From: Bhargavaea sp. CC-171006
GTDB taxonomy: Bacteria > Bacillota > Bacilli > Bacillales_A > Planococcaceae
DNA length: 64,000 nt
NCBI RefSeq assembly: GCF_009761675.1
Contig: NZ_QUZH01000023.1
Coordinates: 1-64,000 of the forward strand
Direction of reading: 5' to 3'
The notes under the pieces are model-generated. The model was not told the origin of the DNA and ran no database searches. It was given only the letters and a program-made list of their open reading frames with translations. Below, in pieces: positions 59,843-64,000 of the stretch. The stretch's first letter is position 1. The number at the start of each line of letters is the position of its first letter. The position numbers were made by a program, and so were the translations under genes.

Positions 59843-61162
59843 ATGCTCGGAATGATAGGGATGATCGGGGGCCTGGTTCTGCTCATTTGGTTGACGATGC
59901 GCGGAATGAACCTTTTGATCGTCGCGCCGCTCTCGGCGCTGTTTGTTGCTTTGATGAACGGCCTGCCCCTCTTCCCGCAGCTTGCGGAAAAGGGCGCAGC
60001 CAACTTCTTGACGGGTTACATGGAAGGGTTCTCAGGGTTCATTATGTCCTGGTATCTGATGTTCCTGGCTGGTGCGATATTCGGTAAAGTCATGGAAGAC
60101 AGTGGTGCTGCGGATGCGGTATCCAAATGGATCGTTGATAAGCTCGGGATGAAACAGGCGGTTCTTGCGGTAGTCGCGGCCTGTGCGGTCCTGACTTACG
60201 GCGGTGTCAGCCTCTTCGTCGTAGCCTTCTCTGTGTACCCGATGGCGGTCAGCCTCTTTAAAGAAGCAGATCTGCCACGCAGGTTCATTCCGGCAGCACT
60301 TGCTTTCGGTTCTACAACGTTCACCATGACATCGGCAGGTTCTCCGGAAATCCAGAACTGGATTCCGATCGAGTTTCTTGGCACATCGCCACTTGCTGGA
60401 TGGGAAGTGAGTCTGATTGTCGCTGTGTTCATGATGGTCTTCGGTTATTGGTGGCTCCGGAAGATGATCCGAAAAGCCGTTTCCAATGGTGAGCATTTCA
60501 TCGAGAGAGAGTCGGATCACAGGGAAGATCGGGACGAGCTTCCACACCCATTCCTCAGCCTGATTCCGCTGCTCGTTGTACTGTTCGTCTCCTTTGGGTT
60601 CCACGACTCCCTGGGTACTTCCGCTCTGATCATTGCGCTTTCGGGCGGGGTGATCGCCACTTACCTTTTGAACCGCAGGTATTTCAGGAACTTCGGGAAC
60701 GCGGTTTCCGAGGGGACACTCGGCGCGATCGTCGCTATTGCAAATACTGCCGCGGTCGTCGGGTTCGGCGGCGTGGTCAAAACGACACCGGCCTTTGCAA
60801 CTGCGGTAGATGCGATTACAAGCATACCGGGAAGCCCGCTGATTGGCGGAGCGGTCGCGGTCGGCATTATCGCCGGTTTGACCGGTTCTTCTTCGGGCGG
60901 ACAGGCCATCGCGTTGCCGCTCCTCGCGCCGCATTATCTGGACATGGGCGTAAATGCGGAAGCCCTTCACCGTACTGTCGCCATTTCCTCCGGATCGCTT
61001 GACTCCCTGCCACACGGCGGTTATACAGTCACGACAATCCGGTCTATTGCCGGCGAGACCCATAAGGATGCTTATCCGGCCATGGGCGCCATGACGGTTA
61101 TCGTACCGCTCGTAGGTGCAGCCCTTGCCGTCATCCTGTTCTCCCTTGGACTGGGTATCTGA
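59843..61162 (+). CDS. GntP family permease
   Basis: The 440-residue membrane protein has 10-12 helices and GntP features: RGMNLLIVAPLSALFVALM, VLTYGGVSLFVVAFSVYPMA, SPEIQNWIPIEFLGT and GLTGSSSGGQAIALPLLAPH. GntP members import gluconate and other hydroxy acids with protons. ATG 59843 has GGGGGA eight bases before. It is 70 bases after the HisD-like gene and is probably in the same operon. It should supply the substrate for that enzyme or its neighbours. Confidence 0.88.
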   Translation: MLGMIGMIGGLVLLIWLTMRGMNLLIVAPLSALFVALMNGLPLFPQLAEKGAANFLTGYMEGFSGFIMSWYLMFLAGAIFGKVMEDSGAADAVSKWIVDKLGMKQAVLAVVAACAVLTYGGVSLFVVAFSVYPMAVSLFKEADLPRRFIPAALAFGSTTFTMTSAGSPEIQNWIPIEFLGTSPLAGWEVSLIVAVFMMVFGYWWLRKMIRKAVSNGEHFIERESDHREDRDELPHPFLSLIPLLVVLFVSFGFHDSLGTSALIIALSGGVIATYLLNRRYFRNFGNAVSEGTLGAIVAIANTAAVVGFGGVVKTTPAFATAVDAITSIPGSPLIGGAVAVGIIAGLTGSSSGGQAIALPLLAPHYLDMGVNAEALHRTVAISSGSLDSLPHGGYTVTTIRSIAGETHKDAYPAMGAMTVIVPLVGAALAVILFSLGLGI

Positions 61163-61167
61163 TCTAT

Positions 61168-61200
61168 CCCCGGCAGCATCCCATGCTGCCGGGTTTTATT
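61168..61200 (+). terminator. Terminator after the GntP permease
   Basis: CCCGGCAGCA / TGCTGCCGGG with a 6-base loop, then TTTTATTT. Some transcription may continue into the next gene, whose start is only 32 bases away. Confidence 0.8.
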
Positions 61201-61231
61201 TGTGAAATAATGAATGGAAAGGGATGGGAAT

Positions 61232-62167
61232 ATGGAAAAGTTGGCAGTGATCGGCAGCGGTACAATGGGACACTCCATTGCGCTCAATGCGGCATGGCGT
61301 GATATGGACGTCAAAATGTATGCAACTAATGAAGAAGACATCAGGAGGGCTGAGCAGGGTATTATCCAAAAGCTGCGCACCATGACTGATAATGGCCTGT
61401 TCAGCAGCGAGGAAGCCAAATCAATCCGGAAGAGAATCATCATCTCGGATAAACTGCAGGAAGTGGTGGACGGAGCGACATTCGTCATCGAAGCCATTCC
61501 GGAAAACCTGGAGCTGAAGCAACAGTTCTACAGCCGTCTGGAAGCGCTGATCGGGCCCGATACGGTCCTTGCCAGCAACACTTCCGGCCTTCAGCCATCT
61601 GATCTGGCTTCCGCCCTCAGTCATCCGGAACGGTTTATCGTTACTCACTTCTGGAATCCGGCCCACCTGATTCCCCTGGTGGAAGTGGTTGGCGGCAAAC
61701 ATACATCCGACAGCACAAGAGACCGTGCCATGGACCTGCTCAATGCGATGCAGAAAAAGCCGATCGTCGTGAAGCAGGAGATACAGGGGTTCATCGGGAA
61801 CCGTCTACAATATGCACTGTTCAGGGAAGCTCAGGCATTGCTCGATGCTGGTGTGGCCGACAAAGAAGACATTGATGCTGCCGTGACATACAGCATAGGC
61901 AGACGTCTTCCTGTGACGGGTCCGCTTATGTCGGCTGATTTCGGCGGACTGGATGTATTTAAGTCCATCTCAGATTATTTGTTCAGGGATTTAAGCACGC
62001 TTCAGGCTTCGGGCGAAACACTGGACTCATTGGTCGGTTCCGGAAAGCTCGGAGTGAAGTCCGGCGAAGGGTTCTACGATTGGGGCGGCAACCACAGCGA
62101 AAAAGTCAGCGCAGAGCGGGAAAATATGCTGATCCGCTTCCTGAAGGATGATGAAAGGAAAGGATGA
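61232..62167 (+). CDS. 3-hydroxyacyl-CoA dehydrogenase family NAD enzyme
   Basis: The 311-residue protein has an N-terminal Rossmann domain (KLAVIGSGTMGHSIALNAA), the VIEAIPENLELKQQFYSRLE segment, SNTSGLQPSDLA, FWNPAHLIPLVEVV, and a C-terminal helical domain ending GEGFYDWGG. This is the small 3HCDH type, close to 3-hydroxybutyryl-CoA, L-gulonate or L-carnitine dehydrogenase. ATG 61232 follows AAAGGGATGG. Its stop overlaps the SDR start (ATGA). Substrate is open; context suggests a hydroxy acid rather than a fatty acyl-CoA. Confidence 0.86.
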   Translation: MEKLAVIGSGTMGHSIALNAAWRDMDVKMYATNEEDIRRAEQGIIQKLRTMTDNGLFSSEEAKSIRKRIIISDKLQEVVDGATFVIEAIPENLELKQQFYSRLEALIGPDTVLASNTSGLQPSDLASALSHPERFIVTHFWNPAHLIPLVEVVGGKHTSDSTRDRAMDLLNAMQKKPIVVKQEIQGFIGNRLQYALFREAQALLDAGVADKEDIDAAVTYSIGRRLPVTGPLMSADFGGLDVFKSISDYLFRDLSTLQASGETLDSLVGSGKLGVKSGEGFYDWGGNHSEKVSAERENMLIRFLKDDERKG

Positions 62168-62937
62168 GTAGAGTGAATAATCATTTTGGGGATTTAGAAG
62201 GGAAGTCGGTCCTCGTCACTGGTGGCAGCAAAGGAATCGGCAAATCGATCGCATTGGCTTTTGCTGATCTGGGGGCAAACGTCACCATTGTCGGCCGGAA
62301 CCCTGATGCCCTTGAGTCGACGCGGCAGGAACTGTTGGTCAGCAGTGCCGGCAGCAGTGCCATCAAGGCGGACCTCTCGGACATTAATGAGACCCGGCGT
62401 GTGGCAGATATGACATACGAACGGTACGGTTCGATTGATGTTCTCGTCAACAACGCCGGCATCAACATCGCGAAGCCGGCCTTTGAAGTGACAGAAAATG
62501 ACTGGGACACGGTACTGGACATAAACCTGAAAAGCGCTTTCTTCATGTGCCAGGCTGCCGGCAGACATATGCAGCGGCAGGGCGGCGGAAAAATCATCAA
62601 TATCGCTTCCCAGATGGCGTTTGTCGGCTATTACAACCGGGCTGCCTACTGCTCGAGCAAAGGAGGGCTTGTCCAGCTGACAAAAGCCCTCGCGGTCGAA
62701 TGGGCTCCTCATAAAGTTAATGTCAATGCGGTGGCCCCGACATTCGTCGAAACAGAGATGACGAGCGGTATGATGGAAGATCCCGCATTTATGGAAGAAA
62801 TCCGCAGCCGAATTCTTTTCGGCCATCCGTCCAAACCGGAAGACGTCAACGGAGCGGTGCTGTTCCTTGCTTCGGCCATGTCCTCATTCGTGACAGGAGA
62901 CACGATTAAAGTCGATGGAGGATGGACAGCCATCTGA
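62164..62937 (+). CDS. Short-chain dehydrogenase/reductase (SDR)
   Basis: The 257-residue classical SDR has TGGSKGIGKSIAL, NNAGINIAKP, IINIASQMAF, YCSSKGG (Tyr and Lys of the active site) and DTIKVDGGWTAI at the end. It is of the FabG/gluconate-5-dehydrogenase type. It is translationally coupled to the dehydrogenase before it, so the two probably act in sequence on one substrate. Confidence 0.9.
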   Translation: MSRVNNHFGDLEGKSVLVTGGSKGIGKSIALAFADLGANVTIVGRNPDALESTRQELLVSSAGSSAIKADLSDINETRRVADMTYERYGSIDVLVNNAGINIAKPAFEVTENDWDTVLDINLKSAFFMCQAAGRHMQRQGGGKIINIASQMAFVGYYNRAAYCSSKGGLVQLTKALAVEWAPHKVNVNAVAPTFVETEMTSGMMEDPAFMEEIRSRILFGHPSKPEDVNGAVLFLASAMSSFVTGDTIKVDGGWTAI

Positions 62938-62990
62938 CCGGACAAAAGATTCATGTAGAGGTACACTTTTTGTGAGAAGGGGTGTTGCTC

Positions 62991-63632
62991 ATGCAAGAAT
63001 CCATTAATGGAAGTGAATTTCATTTTATTCTCCGGCAAGCCCGGAATGTCTTGAACGGCCATATGAATGCGAATGATGAGGATGTCCTTGCCGCTGTCAG
63101 CCAGATGGCCATCGAGCGCGCCGAACATTCTGCGTCAGATCTGCCTGATGAATTGGCGGATTTAATCCGGAGTATCGGAACCATCAGAGAACGCGAAGAC
63201 TATGACCGGTTCAGGGAACAGTTGCTTGCGTTTGTCAGGCCGATGGCGGAAGTGGCGGACAGGGATGTGAAAAAGCTGTTTCCGAAAGTCAAGAACTTGC
63301 GTATGCCGAAGTTTGCAGAAGCTGTGCGCAAAGAACTCACTTTCCTCGGCTGGAATGATCCAGGCACCAACCGGAAGTATATCGTGTTTGAAAATAGACG
63401 GGGATTCACAGGCCTCTACGGACAATTCCGCCCTTCCGGCAAAAAAGGGGTCTGCTCGATCTGCAACGGGATTAACGAGACCGGGCTGTTTCTTACCGAG
63501 ACCCGCCATTCCGGAGGCGAGACGTACACAAAACGGGGCAATTACATCTGCACCGACAGCATGGCCTGCAACAGGCGGCTGGACGACCGGGAACGGTTTG
63601 ATGAATTTATCAGGACAGTAACAAAATCTTAA
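62991..63632 (+). CDS. FusB/FusC-like elongation factor G-binding protein
   Basis: The 213-residue protein has the FusB length. Its N-terminal helical domain (GSEFHFILRQARNVLNG, then MAIERAE) binds EF-G in known members. The C-terminal zinc-binding domain has CSICN and CTDSMACNRRLDDRERF, plus the conserved VFENRRGFTGLYGQF. FusB proteins free EF-G from the ribosome and can give fusidic acid resistance; chromosomal homologues in Bacillales are usually housekeeping. ATG 62991 follows AGAAGGGG. It interrupts the dehydrogenase cluster and is likely unrelated to it. Confidence 0.88.
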   Translation: MQESINGSEFHFILRQARNVLNGHMNANDEDVLAAVSQMAIERAEHSASDLPDELADLIRSIGTIREREDYDRFREQLLAFVRPMAEVADRDVKKLFPKVKNLRMPKFAEAVRKELTFLGWNDPGTNRKYIVFENRRGFTGLYGQFRPSGKKGVCSICNGINETGLFLTETRHSGGETYTKRGNYICTDSMACNRRLDDRERFDEFIRTVTKS

Positions 63633-63646
63633 GGGGGATACAGACA

Positions 63647-64000
63647 ATGGAAGATAAAGTATTACTGATCACTGGAGCTGCAAGGGGGATCGGATTCGAG
63701 ATTGCTAAAGGATTCTCCGAAACAGGGGCGAAAGTGGTCTTGTCGGATATGAACGAGGAAGGCGTCAAACAGGCGGCTGCATCTCTCGGGGAAGGAGCCG
63801 AAGGGATTGCATGCGATGTCACTAAAGAGGAAGATGTCATCCGTGCCATCGAATTTACAGTTGAACGCTTCGGCAAAATCGATATTCTGATCAACAACGC
63901 CGGAATGCAGCATGTTGCGGATCTGGAAGAATTCCCGACCGAAAAATACCGTCAGCTTATTGATATTATGCTGGTCGGACCATTCATGGCGACCAAACAC
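63647..64000 (+). CDS. bdhA: 3-hydroxybutyrate dehydrogenase (SDR), cut by the window end
   Basis: The first 118 codons are present: KVLLITGAARGIGFEIAKGF, CDVTKEEDVIRAIE, ILINNAGMQHVADLEEFPT and IMLVGPFMATKH. The NNAGMQHVA...EEFPTEK...IMLVGPF block is the distinctive signature of BdhA-type enzymes, which interconvert 3-hydroxybutyrate and acetoacetate with NAD. TAAGGGGGAT precedes the ATG. The active-site Tyr and the C-terminus lie beyond the window. Confidence 0.85.
   Translation, partial: MEDKVLLITGAARGIGFEIAKGFSETGAKVVLSDMNEEGVKQAAASLGEGAEGIACDVTKEEDVIRAIEFTVERFGKIDILINNAGMQHVADLEEFPTEKYRQLIDIMLVGPFMATKH

Noticed and set aside
60032-61063. 343-codon minus frame opposite the GntP permease
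   Set aside because: It is a hydrophilic mirror of a membrane protein gene and has no start signal.
1-64000. Insertion sequences, prophage or integrative element
   Set aside because: No transposase, integrase, recombinase or phage structural gene was seen. The two tRNA genes have no duplicated 3' end nearby that would suggest an attachment site.

Overview
This window appears to come from a chromosome of a spore-forming Bacillota of order Bacillales; a Planococcaceae-like relative is my guess, but the sequence alone does not name a species. The reasons are Bacillus-type ribosome binding sites (AAGGAGG), many short lipoproteins, a Spo0E-type phosphatase, the prkA-yhbH-spoVR cluster, a YhcN-type lipoprotein, a paiA-paiB pair, an MhqR box, and CcpA- and CodY-type sites. 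Position 1 lies inside the 3' end of a 5S rRNA, so the window starts at the end of an rRNA operon. I see no transposase, integrase, phage gene or CRISPR array.

Layout. 0-2 kb: 5S tail, an Mrr restriction remnant, a membrane-anchored Mrr-like nuclease and an AEC-type carrier. 2.4-8.2 kb: an amide or N-acyl amino acid locus (AbgT-type transporter, amidohydrolase, M20 hydrolase) followed by a PucR-type activator. 8.5-9.6 kb: two paralogous lipoproteins. 10-15.2 kb: a second such locus (regulator, MFS carrier, AbgB-like hydrolase, glutaminase). 15.4-19.3 kb: a type VII secretion LXG effector operon (two small helper proteins, a 693-residue LXG protein with a tandemly duplicated C-terminal module, then two more lipoproteins of the 8.5-kb family). 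19.5-26.2 kb: glutamate/dicarboxylate symporter, then a stretch with three broken genes (GNAT, paiB, SDR) and copper-type cysteine proteins. 26.5-31 kb: a CcpA-controlled operon for uptake and CoA activation of an unknown acid. 31.3-42.6 kb: ilvE, an effector-binding protein, YqcI-like protein, SDR remnant, an FtsH paralogue, nitronate monooxygenase, recQ, TraB-like protein and an MhqO-like dioxygenase. 43.2-47.9 kb: prkA, yhbH, spoVR. 48-57 kb: LLM flavoenzyme, BASS carrier with a GlcD-like oxidase, YhcN-like lipoprotein, a Spo0E-type gene of 57 codons, tRNA-Arg, NhaC antiporter, YetF protein, tRNA-Ser and an M28 aminopeptidase. 57.4-64 kb: a LacI-controlled catabolic locus (HisD/HpsN-like dehydrogenase, GntP permease, hydroxyacyl-CoA dehydrogenase-type enzyme, SDR, FusB-like protein, truncated bdhA).

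Common theme. Much of the window is accessory carbon and nitrogen catabolism built from a transporter, a hydrolase or dehydrogenase, and a dedicated regulator. Candidate cre sites before several of these operons suggest global catabolite control.

Two things stand out as possibly undescribed. First, the LXG operon with duplicated C-terminal modules and co-encoded paralogous lipoproteins is a candidate effector-immunity system acting outside the cytoplasm. Second, several intergenic regions carry short tandem arrays with a strict 20- or 21-base period (two DNA turns). Their core sequences differ from site to site, but they share the same architecture and the same position downstream of gene ends.
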